Notes: generated by a model from the letters alone, not told the origin. A stretch of 64,000 bases of DNA from Ashinkailepas kermadecensis (GCA_034440615.1 JAOTOM010005048.1:160001-224000), one strand, 5' to 3'. Numbered from the stretch's first letter, positions 23,744-36,029 are shown. Program-made: numbers and translations.

Positions 23744-24296
23744 CTGCCAGACAGATATCTCAGGTAAGGAACTGGCGGTGTTGCAGCAGGTATCGCCTGC
23801 AATAATTAAAGGAGCTGACAATTACTGAAATCAAAATCCTACACCTGACCAAATCGCATGCTGATAGCAGCTGAACTGAATCCAAGTTATGGCAAATGGA
23901 ACTGGTTATAATCACCAAGCAGCACGCTGCAACTTTAGCATTTCTTCCCTGCACTGACCACGTCAGCTTCATTTCCACCATTCCATACTATGCACATTGC
24001 TAACTTAAGGATATTCACGCCGATTCATTTAAAACGATGCTTTCAAACCAGTCCCAGCTCATTGGCTTAAGACTACAGTACTCTAAACTTCACGACAATA
24101 TTTTCGATAAATGTAAGCTAGTGTAATCCGAGTGATTGCGACATAGTGGTCATATGGGCTTGCTAATTTCTTCCCTCCACGTCTCTCTCTCTCTCTGTTT
24201 TTCTCTATCACTCTCTCTCTCTCTCTTTCTGTGTGCGTCTGTGTGTCTGTCTGTCTGTTGAATGGATGACAGACATATCGAAATTATTGTAGGATG

Positions 24297-24378
24297 GCTT
24301 GTAACTGTATTAGTTTTTTTTTAACATTAGTAATACATATTCTCACCTTAATGTTAAAAAGTTAATACAGTTACAAGC
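24297..24378. repeat. ~80-nt hairpin
   Basis: gcttgtaactgtatta plus a T-run and aacatta at 24297-24330 pairs with an imperfect reverse complement at 24350-24378; the loop is about 19 nt. Size and shape are pre-miRNA-like or those of a tiny MITE. It sits in the intron of the MYND gene. Confidence 0.75.
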
Positions 24379-24391
24379 TTTCCTGCATTAA

Positions 24392-24708
<317 letters not shown>

Positions 24709-24751
24709 TCTTTCTCTCTATCTCTCCATAAATGTACAAAGATCGCAGTTC

Positions 24752-24800
24752 AGCTAGTTAGTTAGTTATTGTGGTTCAGGGGCGCATCGACTGCACAGGT
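24752..24800 (-). mobile_element. (TTAG)n-tailed retro fragment
   Basis: agttagttagttattgtggt followed by ggggcgcatcga matches the tail of the short retro-insertions at 11295-11355 and 19801-19831, in minus orientation. Target duplications were not resolved. Confidence 0.6.
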
Positions 24801-24884
24801 CATGAACTGGTTACAAACGATTCGGCTTAAACTGACCAGAATTGGCCCAAACATCAGCGCTCCCGCGCCAAATCAAATTCTCAC

Positions 24885-25840
24885 CGCAAACATGTCGGTG
24901 AGAGCCGTCGGCTCGGTCTGTTTGATCTTTGACTCCATGAGAAGCTTGGCCAGACTAGAGTGCGGCTGGCTGGCGGGCAGTTCAGCTGGAGCGGCCGGAC
25001 CCGGTGCCGGCATCTGCTGGATGGTCACCTCGCCGGTGGTGGCCGCCGCCGCCGGCGACTTGCCCCCCAGTTTGGCGATGTGGGCCAACATGTGCCGGTA
25101 CTGGGCGTCCGGGCGCGGCGCCACCTCTGGCGGCGCGCGGACGTGCCGGGCCGGCGGCGCGTCGGCCGGCGCGCCGCCCGCACGGTGGCTCTCGATCAGG
25201 TGGCGCACGCTGATGGTGGGCCCCTGCGGGCCCATGCCCATCTGTCCGCCGGCGCCGCCTCCTGCCACCGCCGGCGCCGCCGCCGCAGCCGTCGCCGCCG
25301 AGCCGAGCGGCGAGGCCAGCGCCGGCCGGATGGGCGTCAGTCGGCTGGCGGCCCGCTGCCTGTGCGCCAGCTGCAGCTGGTGGCTGGTCAGCGACGAGGC
25401 CGTGGTGACTCCCGGCGGCCGCACCGCCGCCGCCCCGTCACCGTCCGCCTGCTGCATCAACAACACCTCGCGCTTCCGGCGCAACCGCTGGAACGTCTCC
25501 TCTTTGGCTTTTCGCAGCTTCAGCAGGTTGTCCCACTCCTTCTCCTTCTGTCGCGACAGCAAGTCGAGCGCCTTCGCCTCCCGCTTGAGCTTGTGCAGGG
25601 AGCTCTCTATCAGCTCGATGGTACGCAGACAGGAGGCATCTGGCGTCAGTGGCATGGCGCGCTCGTGAGGCTCCAGACGCAATCGTTTGTCGTCAAGCGT
25701 GCCCGGGTGGTCGCTGACATCACTGGCTCGCTTGAGAACGGCAGAGACGGTCACTGTGCTGGCCACTGGTGCAGGTGACTCGCCGCTACCGCTCGGGCAG
25801 TGGCGGCCATTTTCCACAGGTTCCTGCGTGGCGTCGGACG
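24885..25840 (-). CDS. MYND gene, long coiled-coil exon
   Basis: A 956-nt minus-strand exon between a good acceptor (cttcttttccccag) and a donor (GCG|GTGAGA). It starts in phase 1 and ends in phase 0. The peptide opens SDATQEPVENG; roughly 80-150 residues in there is a charged coiled-coil (IELIESSLHKLKREAKALD, then EKEWDNLLKLRKAKEE and RLRRKREVLL), followed by Ala/Gly/Pro-rich low-complexity sequence and TISVRHLIESH. The composition is that of a nuclear regulatory protein. The phase-1 start matches the donor of the exon at 26787-26968, giving an Ala at the junction. GC is much higher than in the surrounding introns. I do not recognise the orthologue, so no symbol is given. Confidence 0.72.
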
Positions 25841-26282
25841 CTGGGGAAAAGAAGCAGGCCGTAATGTGTCGGTTTTCATGCCATACATGCCTCAAATATT
25901 CGTGGAAAATATTGCCTTGACCGGGAAGAGGAACTGAGGAAATTATTTTATATTAAGCTATCAAGAGACCAGAAATCATACTTCTTGGACATACGGGAAC
26001 ACCCAACTGCGGCGCTGCTACTGCGGCTACGATTCATTTCGCATGTGAGATGAATCGAGGCTCCATCACCGATAAGAGCAAAATGGGCCTCAGTTAACAT
26101 ACATTGGATATCATAGTCTAAAGATGCTTTCAAACATTTCTCAGTTTCTGTGATGCAAAGGCGCAAGGAATTTGAAAACGTGTCAAAAATTTAAACATTT
26201 ATATCCAAAATACTTGTATCTAACCAGGCCAAAGGTTCACGATTGTTTATTAGGCATATTTAGCAGCGAAGCAATGCTTGAC
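25841..26282. other. Intron of the MYND gene
   Basis: AT-richer sequence between two exons in matching phase. No other feature apart from a tRNA-like stretch just to the right. Confidence 0.5.
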
Positions 26283-26396
26283 GGAGTCATTCCGGCGGTG
26301 TGTGTCTAACGATAATAGTCTCGGAGACGCGCAGATCCGAACTCACGACTTCGACATGGCTCTCGCCCGAGAGTGGATCCGGTCATTTGACCACCC
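26283..26396 (-). mobile_element. tRNA-like SINE head (Ser/Leu type)
   Basis: On the minus strand gggtggtcaaatgaccgg is A-box-like and gagttcggatctgcg is B-box-like, separated by a long arm as in class II tRNAs. It abuts a TA microsatellite, a usual place for SINE tails. It is too diverged for a functional tRNA. Confidence 0.4.
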
Positions 26397-26401
26397 AGCA
26401 A

Positions 26402-26618
<217 letters not shown>

Positions 26619-26786
26619 ATGTTCATTAAATGCTTTTGAAAATAATAAGTCCTTAAGCGGGCCAAGTTCCAAGACGCTGTTTCACATGCAAGTAATCAAA
26701 ATTCACCGCAAAGAGCCATGCAGGGGCGGAGCTGGCTCCAAAAACTGACCGGGATGACAGCAACACGTATGAAACGTAAAACTCAC

Positions 26787-26968
26787 CCATGCCAATATTC
26801 TCCACAGCAGCAGGCTTGACCTCCTTTGGTTTATTGTCATCCACAGAACTTATATGTAATTGTTCAGGCTCCTGCCGTTTATCAGTAGAGATGTGTGAAT
26901 ACCCGTTGTATTTTGATGCTGGAGATGAAATTGTCGCCTCCTCTCCACTGCCTGTCGTCATCATGGTA
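26787..26968 (-). CDS. MYND gene, upstream exon
   Basis: A 182-nt minus-strand exon with acceptor ttgtttcag and strong donor ATGG|GTGAGT. The peptide runs from TMMTTGSGEEATISSPASK through SVDDNKPKEVKPAAVENIGM. It is polar and probably disordered. It ends in phase 1 and joins the long coiled-coil exon exactly in phase. The phase at its 5' end (2) does not match the next candidate exon upstream, so either another small exon or a different splice site is used there. Confidence 0.6.
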
Positions 26969-27140
26969 CTGAAACAAGGTACACCACGTACATTTCCTGC
27001 CACTACCTGTCACCGCATAAACCGCCTGTCACTGCCTGTCGTCACCATGGTACTGCAATACACCACAAACTGTCTGCCGCCATGACGGTCACACATCGAG
27101 CGGAACAACGTGATCGTGCGACAACCTGCAGAAACGTCAC

Positions 27141-27301
27141 CTCCTGTGGAAGCACATACAATCTGACATCGGGAGTGCCAAGGGCACGCAGCGAATCCTC
27201 CCAGACGCCACACCGGAGCAGGCTGCTGAACAGCTGTTTGTTGGCGTCGGACCACGCGTGATAGCAGGGGTTGCTGACCGGGGACATGCGCTCGATCTGG
27301 C
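27141..27301 (-). CDS. Candidate further upstream exon of the MYND gene
   Basis: A 161-nt open block between the acceptor cgccagacacag and a donor GAG|GTGACG. It reads QIERMSPVSNPCYHAWSDAN, then KQLFSSLLRCGVWEDSL and GTPDVRLYVLPQE. The sequence has the balanced hydrophobic pattern of a folded domain rather than intron noise. Its donor (phase 0) does not fit the acceptor phase of the exon at 26787-26968, so the link is unproven; it could also belong to another gene. Confidence 0.5.
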
Positions 27302-27568
27302 CTGTGTCTGGCGATTGTCGGTGCGTGGCATTTTACCTGACCTCCAACTCTCTCACCATGTCTGATCTACGCACAACCGTCTTTACAATGCGGAGCTCAT
27401 CGGCGTGGGGCGAAGATGGCATATGCACACACACCGTACGGATCTGCTTTGACGCGACATATCACACACTCATACACCTGGCCAAGTTACCTTACTACAA
27501 TCATGACGTTTCCACTGTACTGGAAACATCAATCATTCATAATATATACATGTCGGGTGACCCTGCAC
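27302..27568. other. Spacer between MYND gene exon and Penelope pair
   Basis: No feature recognised. The 5' part of the MYND gene would have to lie to the right, beyond the Penelope insertion, or here unseen. Confidence 0.4.
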
Positions 27569-30137
27569 AGGAGGTGCTGAGTTGACATCAAAAGTAACGT
27601 TAAGGATTATACTTTATTGCTCAACGTTTCGACCAGGGGCCATCGTCAGGAGTGATAGGAAAATGTCAAGCTTAACAATTTAAAAAAAAAGCACGCGGGA
27701 AAAAAGCGTGCAAAAAGACACGTGGAATGCAGAAAAGCCTCCTCAGTGGTGCAGACACTTAAAGAAACTTCAAACCAGAAACAAACTATCTCAAGATAGA
27801 ATCCTCTGAGGAAGCGGGAGCCGGAGCCGATGGTCCATATACATATCGATGCATACACTCACGCACATATATAGACATATATCCAATATAACGCGTAATA
27901 CATAAAATATAATATGTGTTTGTGTTTATGTAATTTTATGTGATATACCAAGACGTCGTTTGCGTGTTCAGTTGCGGCCGTAGATTACGTATGTGTAGAG
28001 ATTCGAGGACCTTCAGATCAGCGTTGTCCCTGGCTGTTGCTAGAATTTCTACTTTGAAGTTTGCGTTAGTGTCGCTGTGTTCCATGTTAGAATGTTTGTC
28101 GATCATGTGTTCGCCTAAAGGTGTGTATGCTCTCCGAAGTCTGGCATATCCCAAGTGCTCATTGTACCTATCCCTGATACTACGTTTGGTTTCACCGACA
28201 TAAAATATTCCAAGACAGCGGTTGCACGTTATTTTATAAACTACGTTTTTCCGCGTGCATCTACCTTTGAGCCCGTTGTTACAGGTGTGGCACGTTCTTC
28301 TACCAGCAGGGCATGGCGGCATTTCCAGGGCTGAGCGGACCAGGTAAGATTTCAGCGTTGGTCCGCTCGTCCAGGCTACCCTAACATGGTTTAGATGAGA
28401 CGAACGGATGGCTGCGTTTACCCGTCGACATAGTTGGTCATCGACAAAAGGAAGTCTCATGTAAACATAGTTGGGATTGCTACCCGCTCGATGCCGACGT
28501 TGCCCACTTATCCTACTCCTGTTGTGAGGGTGAACAGCACGAGCGGCGGAGTGTACCCGATGTGCTGGGTATCCGTTTTCCAGGAAAAGAGTCGTCATCT
28601 TCACAAGGCTCCGCTCGCATGAAATAGTATCAGAGGAGACTCGTGCTGCTCTCCTCATTTGGGATGTTAAAACGGCCTTTTTAGTGGCTATCGGGTGGGC
28701 CGAATCATAGTGCAAGATGATGGGGTCTGCCATAGGTTTAAAGTACAGTTCGGTGGTGTAGCTCCCATCAGCCTGAACTACAAACAACGTATCAAGGAAA
28801 GGAATCGAACTGCTATGACCAGTGTGTTCTAAGGTAAACTTGATGCTGGAGTGTTGTTGGTTAATTTCTGCAAAGAAGTCGAGCAGAGAGGCCAAGCCAT
28901 GTGTCCAAACACCGAAAATATCGTCTATATACCTCATGTAGAGAGCTGGTTTCAAATCATACGATGCTAAGAAGATCGACTCAAGGCATAAAAGATTGCA
29001 TAAAAGCAATCGCTAAAGGAGGTGCACATCGGTTACCCATAGCCACTCCTGTTGTTTACTTGTACATGGAATTACCAAAACGTATGAGGTTATTGCTAAA
29101 AATACGTGTTAGTAATTTCACACAGTCCTGTACCCCAATCCCGAAAAGACAAATATCATCCAGATTGTCCTCGATTAGACGAATCACAACATTTATTCCC
29201 TCCTTTATCGGAATGCTGCCATATAAATTTTTCACGTCCATGGTGAAAACAATACTGCCTTCCGGAAGTCTGGTATGAAACGTTTCTTTCACCCTCTGTA
29301 GGTACGACTCCGAGTTTGTCAGATGGGCGGGAACCAACGCTAGTATCTGGACAAGAATCTTGCTCAAGAACCAAGATAACTTGTCTAGGGGGTCACCACT
29401 CGCCGATACTATAGGGCACAGTGGAACCTCTAGTTTGTGGTTTTGGGGGAGCCCGTATAATTCCGCTGTGCGGCTGGAATGAGGAAGGAGAGATAACACT
29501 GTGTCTTTATGTAACTTCCCCGATAAAGTTTCCTTGATGATAGTACATGTTTCGATTTCGAGACGTTTGGCAGGGTTTGGTTTGGAAGGAATGCTCTGAT
29601 AATCGTCCGTTATTTTCCTGGCCTTTTCAATGTAATCTGTTTTGTTTAGCACGACGAATCCTTTGCATTTATCTGACGGCTTTACTATTACATTATCGTT
29701 GTTTTTCATTTCTCGAAGTACTTCCCTCTGTTTCGCATAATTGTCCGACATTTTGTTCGATGCTTTGTTGTGATATTTATATGCTTTTAGAACTTTTGTT
29801 TTTAAATCTTTCAACTCAGATTCTAATTGAGTTGTGGCTCTCGGTGGTTGGTGTGCAGGAGTGTCGGGAAACATGGGGCGAAGCTTTGAATAACCTGTGC
29901 TAGAGGTGCTTTGTGATAAGCCTGCCTGCGGTACCTGAGGTACAGTTTGCTGTTTTCTCTCCCTCACATTCCTCCACCGCAAACCATAGATCGCCCTTGC
30001 TACGCCTGATTCTGCCTTTTCCAAGCAGCTACGATCTACTTTTTGAGCTAACGCAAAATTGGGGCCTTTGTCAAGCAATCCCAATATATCTGAGTCTAGA
30101 GGTAACTTACTTAGATTAGACGTGCGATTTGTACGAT
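27569..30137 (-). mobile_element. Penelope-like element, copy 1
   Basis: A nearly complete Penelope-like retroelement on the minus strand: 5' end at about 30137, reverse transcriptase, C-terminal GIY-YIG endonuclease, and a 3' untranslated region reaching 27569. It is joined head to head with copy 2. The 3' end carries a hammerhead-like core (TCGTCAG at 27643-27649 and TTTC at 27627-27630 on plus). About 38 bp of terminal sequence present in copy 2 is missing here. No target duplication was found at the outer ends. Confidence 0.92.
27936..30137 (-). pseudogene. Penelope-like RT/GIY-YIG polyprotein, copy 1 (two lesions)
   Basis: Two abutting open parts. The N-terminal part (29056-30144) has KLPLDSDILGLLDKGPNFA, typical of PLE N-termini, then RT blocks (DKCKGFVVLNK, ELYGLPQNHK, FTMDVKNLYGSIP). 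It stops at TAA 29056-29058 just before TTGVAMGNRCAPPLAIAF, RT motif B, where a CAA codon is expected. A frame change then leads into the second part (27936-29009) with the RT catalytic YIDD (ALYMRYIDDIF) and, near the C-terminus, VVYKITCNRC, FYVGET and RDRYNEHL, the GIY-YIG nuclease. Identical lesions occur in copy 2. A full-length product needs suppression of both, so it is probably dead. Confidence 0.9.
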
Positions 30138-32424
30138 AACTCAATTAGAATCTGAGTTGAAAGATTTAAGAACAAAAGTTCTAAAAGCATATAAATATCA
30201 CAACAAAGCATCGAACAAAATGTCGGACAATTATGCGAAACAGAGGGAAGTACTTCGGGAAATGAAAAACAACGATAATGTAATAGTAAAGCCGTCAGAT
30301 TACAAGGATTCGTCGTGCTAAACAAAACAGATTACATTGAAAAGGCCAGGAAAATAACGGACGATTATCAGAGCATTCCTTCCCAACCAAACCCTACCAA
30401 ACGTCTCGAAATCGAAACATGTACTATCATCAAGGAAACTTTATCGGGGAAGTTACATAAAGACACAGTGTTATCTCTCCTTCCTCATTCCAGCCGCACA
30501 GCGGAATTATACGGGCTCCCCAAAAACCACAAACTAGAGGTTCCACTGTGCCCTATAGTGTCGGCGAGTGGTGATCTCCTAGACAAGTTATCTTGGTTAT
30601 TGAGCAAGATTCTTGTCCAGATACTAGCGTTGGTTCCCGCCCATCTGACAAACTCGGAGTCGTACCTACAGAGGGTGAAAGAAACGTTTCATACCAAACT
30701 TCCGGAAGGCAGTATTGTTTTCACCATTGACGTGAAAAATTTATATGGCAGCATTCCGATAAAGGAGGGAATAAATGCTGTGATTCGTCTAATCGAGGAC
30801 AATCTGGATGATATTTGTCTTTTCGGGATTGGGGTACAGGACTGTGTGAAATTACTAACACGTATTTTTAGCAATAACCTCATACGTTTTGGTAATTCCA
30901 TGTACAAGTAAACAACAGGAGTGGCTATGGGTAACCGATGTGCACCTCCTTTAGCGATTGCTTTTATGCAATCTTTTATGCCTTGAGTCGATCTTCTTAG
31001 CATCGTATGATTTGAAACCAGCTCTCTACATGAGGTATATAGACGATATTTTCGGTGTTTGGACACATGGCTTGGCCTCTCTGCTCGACTTCTTTGCAGA
31101 AATTAACCAACAACACTCCAGCATCAAGTTTACCTTAGAACACACTGGTCATAGCAGTTCGATTCCTTTCCTTGATACGTTGTTTGTAGTTCAGGCTGAT
31201 GGGAGCTACACCACCGAACTGTACTTTAAACCTATGGCAGACCCCATCATCTTGCACTATGATTCGGCCCACCCGATAGCCACTAAAAAGGCCGTTTTAA
31301 CATCCCAAATGAGGAGAGCAGCACGAGTCTCCTCTGATACTATTTCATGCGAGCGGAGCCTTGTGAAGATGACGACTCTTTTCCTGGAAAACGGATACCC
31401 AGCACATCGGGTACACTCCGCCGCTCGTGCTGTTCACCCTCACAACAGGAGTAGGATAAGTGGGCAACGTCGGCATCGAGCGGGTAGCAATCCCAACTAT
31501 GTTTACATGAGACTTCCTTTTGTCGATGACCAACTATGTCGACGGGTAAACGCAGCCATCCGTTCGTCTCATCTAAACCATGTTAGGGTAGCCTGGACGA
31601 GCGGACCAACGCTGAAATCTTACCTGGTCCGCTCAGCCCTGGAAATGCCGCCATGCCCTGCTGGTAGAAGAACGTGCCACACCTGTAACAACGGGCTCAA
31701 AGGTAGATGCACGCGGAAAAACGTAGTTTATAAAATAACGTGCAACCGCTGTCTTGGAATATTTTATGTCGGTGAAACCAAACGTAGTATCAGGGATAGG
31801 TACAATGAGCACTTGGGAGTTGCCAGACTTCGGAGAGCATACACACCTTTAGGCGAACACATGATCGACAAACATTCTAACATGGAACACAGCGACACTA
31901 ACGCAAACTTCAAAGTAGAAATTCTTGCAACAGCCAGGGACAACGCTGATCTGAAGGTCCTCGAATCTCTACACATACGTAATCTACGGCCGCAACTGAA
32001 CACGCAAACGACGTCTTGGTATATCACATAAAATTACATAAACATATATTATATTTTATGTATTACGCGTTATATTGGATATATGTCTATATATGTGCGT
32101 GAGTGTATGCATCGATATGTATATGGACCATCGGCTCGGGCTTCCTCAGAGGATTCTATCTAGACATAGTTTGTTTCTGGTTTGGAGTTTCTTTAAGTGT
32201 CTGCACCACTGAGGAGGTTTTTCTGCATTCCACGTGTCTTTTTGCACGCTTTTTCCCGCGTGCTTTTTTTTCCCCAATTGTTAAGCTTGACATTTTCTTA
32301 TCACTCCTGACGATGGCCCCTGGCCGAAACGTTGAGCAATAAAGTATAATCCTTAACGTTACTTTTGATGTCAACTCAGCACCTCCTGGTATATTGAAGG
32401 TCGTATATTTTCTTTACACGCAAT
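30138..32424 (+). mobile_element. Penelope-like element, copy 2 (5'-truncated)
   Basis: Plus-strand copy starting at aactcaattagaatctgag, which corresponds to an internal point of copy 1 (about 29842 on plus), so its N-terminal part is missing. It then runs through RT and GIY-YIG to a 3' end at about 32424 (ttttctttacacgcaa). The hammerhead-like core is at 32307-32329. Identity with copy 1 is very high, with scattered substitutions and a 4-bp loss. Confidence 0.92.
30160..32031 (+). pseudogene. Penelope-like RT/GIY-YIG polyprotein, copy 2
   Basis: Same protein as copy 1 but lacking the N-terminus. It has its own small deletion near 30297-30305 (gtcagattacaagg in place of the longer sequence in copy 1), so the open frame restarts at 30315. 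The shared TAA is at 30909-30911 and the shared frame change at about 30960. The second part, 30958-32031, holds YIDD at about 31036-31047, then CHTCNNG and VVYKITCNRC, FYVGET of the GIY-YIG domain near 31720-31800. Confidence 0.9.
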
Positions 32425-34330
32425 ATCTAAATGTTTCCCAACATTGGCCCTCCATCGTATCAACACCTCATCGTTCTTGGCCTACTCCAAAACCACACTA
32501 AGAGTGTGAATGAAACTAACCGCTTCGGTACCACTAAACATTCCATCGACTACCCAGCAACGTCCGCGTTTTCCAGGGGTCCTTCGATGGGTATTTCATG
32601 TACTGCATTTACCAAAGACTCTTCACTGATGGGGCTACAATCGCTTAGTTTGCACATGACACCCAAATTATTGCGTAAATCATAAGTGACAAACAACCAG
32701 AAATTCAAAATGTTTCGCATGTGAAATACATCAGCTTCTCTCAAAACATGGCTTCAGATCAACCAACTAAGAGTGAGCGCCGATTCGACACAGTTGATGA
32801 TGTTGGAAAGCTTGCAAAATTGGCGCACGACCACTGATTTAACCGCTACCTTCAGCTGCCATCTGATTCTTCCCTGTTCTGAAGCCAAAACTACAAGCGT
32901 GTTTTTACCCGTGTCTCAGTTGGAACGTGCGCGTCACGGCGTTGTTTCCGCAACCCAGCGGTCTGGTTCACCTCCGAAACCGTCTCCTCCAGAGCATAGT
33001 CTCTACGGTAGCAGTGCCCCGACTCATTTGTACATCTGCTACTGCATCTCAGTATATGCTACCGGTACCAAAAAACAACGTTCCGATAATGAAATAATTG
33101 TCTGCCAGTGATATCTCAGCGCAAAAGGTGCGACCATGCTTCAGTTCCTCTCGCAAGACTGGGATGACCGTTGGCAATGAACTGATCCGGTACCACACCT
33201 TCTGCCCGACACACAAGGTTCGTCGCCGTCGCGAGACCGCTGAGCTGGCTGCAAACATTGCGACTGTGGACTTGACACACTATCGCTGCACACTCGACAG
33301 GACGCCGACCTGCACGCGCCGCGGTCTGGCACTGAGACGGGCAGGCGGCGCTGCTGCTGTCGCGCCGCCGCGCCAGTTGGCGCCCACGTCAGGCTGGAGC
33401 CTCGTGCGGGCGCCGGCGCATCTACTGGCCGCGTCACACACCTGATCAGAGTGTCGCTCTGCATTGTGTATGGCCTGGACGTGTGAGTACTGAATGTGTT
33501 ATTGAGCCACTTTTCTAGCCTTTTGATGTTTTTAATGATGGATTAAAATAGTCACCGAGTGCATTGTGGAATTTCCAAATATAAGTCTGAGGCCGCATCT
33601 GAGTGGGCACTAAAGCAATGTGCATACACGCACACCCGCAGCAAACAAATTAGTTAATGCTGGACATCATCTACATCATGTAGACATATCTAAGATAGGA
33701 ATCCAACATGCACAGCATAAGTATAAGTAACACAAGTATAAGTAACACAGCATAAGTAACAATTGTATTACACTTCTTATCTCAATAGATGAGATCTTGA
33801 TGAGATCTCATCTCACGTCTCATCTCAATTGGTGCATTCCATGCTTCACGATTTTTTTGGATTTCAGTTGGTGCTTGATACACCTTGATATGGTTTGATA
33901 AGTGCATTGTAGGTATGATTCATCAGGTAACATAAGACAAGAGTCCATCAGCTTCTTGATAAGAGGAAGGAAAAGGTGGCAATGACCAAATATTTCAACT
34001 GCAATGACGAGGCATGGTGACTGGTATACGGTACAACAAGATGCCACAATGACGAGGCATGGTGACTGGTATACGGTACAACAAGATGCCACAGTGTGCA
34101 TAAGCACCCATTATTTTCTCAAGAATAAAATGAGAAAGCGCGTGAAATCAAACATAACGTAACGGTAGGCACCAGATGAGACGGAAACTTCATTTACGAA
34201 CACCTTGGCTTAAAGATGAGCTTCGCAATTTAATTTCCACTGTTTCGGACGACACGCCTTTTCCAATTGGTTTCTGCAGCTAGTGCTGTAGCATGCAGTG
34301 GATTTAAGTCCCTATTAGATTAGCAGAAGT
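32425..34330. other. Mostly unassigned region
   Basis: No confident gene. One GC-rich open block at 33098-33445 (+) has CxxH-type pattern FCPTHK and a preceding tatctcag but is not convincing. Short repeats: a 45-bp direct duplication at about 33990-34085 (atgacgaggcatggtgactg in both copies) and a gagatct-rich stretch at 33785-33825. Confidence 0.4.
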
Positions 34331-34339
34331 GTTTCGCTG

Positions 34340-34490
34340 TGGTTGACTTCTCCGTACATTCATGCTCTATATCTGCAACACGTTCCTTAATCTAGCCAGT
34401 TTTGACCCGCCTGTTTCACCGACATAACTTTCCCCGCATTCATCTTGTATGTCATAAACTGCGCCACTTGGCATGTCTGCTGGTAATGCG
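34340..34490 (-). pseudogene. Penelope-like GIY-YIG relic, different lineage
   Basis: On the minus strand a short stretch reads CRICWHTEGALPADMPSGAV then YDIQDECGESYVGETGGSKL. This matches the GIY-YIG entry (VYxIxCxxC...YVGET.R) found at the C-terminus of Penelope-like proteins. The first GIY-like motif is degraded and stops follow. The wording differs from the 27.6-32.4 kb pair, so it is a separate, older element. Confidence 0.7.
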
Positions 34491-36029
34491 CCCTCAGTAT
34501 GCCAACATATCCGACATGTTATGAGGTCGGTGACACCACGCCGGCCGGATTACACGGTTTGATACCGTACAGCTTGATTACAAAAATGTGGTCCCAATTA
34601 GTTAACCAAGGGTGAAGAGAGCCTGCCTAAGGGTTGTGAGAACACCTGCACCATATCCGGCGTTCATACAGTTCCCCAACACACGTGATATGTTAAGTCT
34701 TGCCAAGCCCAAGCAGAATCCAACACGCGTGAATTAAAGACTAAAGAATCGCGGTGCGAATTGTCTGAATATGTCAAGATTACATTAATTAATTATCATA
34801 TTTGCATGTTACTTGCACCTTAATTTTCCATTTCATACTATTTTTCAGGGATAATTTTCCACTCCTCATCCTCAGGTCCTCTTCAGGTATTAGTAACAGG
34901 TAAGTTGATACATTGGTTACACTGAGTACCTAATAAAATTAAATGTCCAAATATGTCACCATGCACTGATGCAGCTTTAACAACAGTATAAGTTCAAGCA
35001 TACAGTCCAAGGTTAAGAAGCTGAAAAATGGGTTCCAGGAGGATCATTTTGCAAATAACTAGCATAAACAGAATGTTGTACACCAGACAAAAAAAAACGC
35101 ACACATCATTCAGCAATCATCATTGATCAAGTCAAGCATGTTTCCTTCCTTTTTGGAGTGCCATTGCATTTTGAGCTTTTGTACACATTACTTATTACTG
35201 CTGAGTCGATTACAGATTGCACTCAGAGGTAGTTCTCCACACCCACATCTAGTTCAGCTGATTTGCAGTTTACTTCTAGTACCTCTCTAACCATATGCCA
35301 GTTTCACTGGGGATCAACCCCATACAAAAAAAAGTTAGACTTGCATTAGTGATACATGTGTTTTTCTCTTGTCTGTGGCACACCATAATGTTTAGACGAG
35401 TTACTGGCGGAACGATGCTGCATTAACCGATTTGCATATTTTACGACGCCCTTAACCATGGATGCCATGGTTAAGGGCTTACTTAAATACTTAAACTTAT
35501 GCCATTGCCAGAGCCGCATCAATAAACGGCAAAATATTCGGGGACATCTGAATACTCAGCGTGGCCTGTGCAGTACCAACTTACTTATGGTGGGGTATCT
35601 ATGCTCGAATGGGCATGGCACCTCTGCAACCTTCTTTCCCCAAGTGGTGGTGATGGCAATAACCTTAAAAGCACTACTTTTCAAGTGGTGCTTGAGGCGA
35701 GCCGGCTACTTGGGTCATTTGCGTCCATTCCTTTGTGAAGTTCATGCAGTTGTGAAGAGGCGAGAGGATGCATGATATGAAAACACCAATGTACCGGAAA
35801 CATCACACCCTAGGTGGGACAACATCAGTGAAAGTACTGTTGAAAATGCCACAGCTGGTGTTGCCAAAACGGAAAGCTTGTGGTGCAGCTGCAAGCTTTC
35901 ATGTTGCAACAGTCATATCTGCAACATCGTATTTCCACAAATGGATTGCATGATATGGGCAAGCAACACAGGTTTCAGTGCAATGAAATAAATCCGACCT
36001 CTATCATTATCGCAATCCCATTATTACAT
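34491..36029. other. AT-rich DNA, probably old retrotransposon
   Basis: Plus-strand frames at 35458-35953 could be decayed LINE sequence leading into the RT C-terminus at 36030, but I recognise no motif. A perfect 14-nt hairpin occurs at 35448-35478. Confidence 0.4.

Noticed and set aside
33098..33445. Possible PHD-like exon with FCPTHK
   Set aside because: Only one Cys/His pair fits, the acceptor phase is uncertain, and the opposite strand is equally open.
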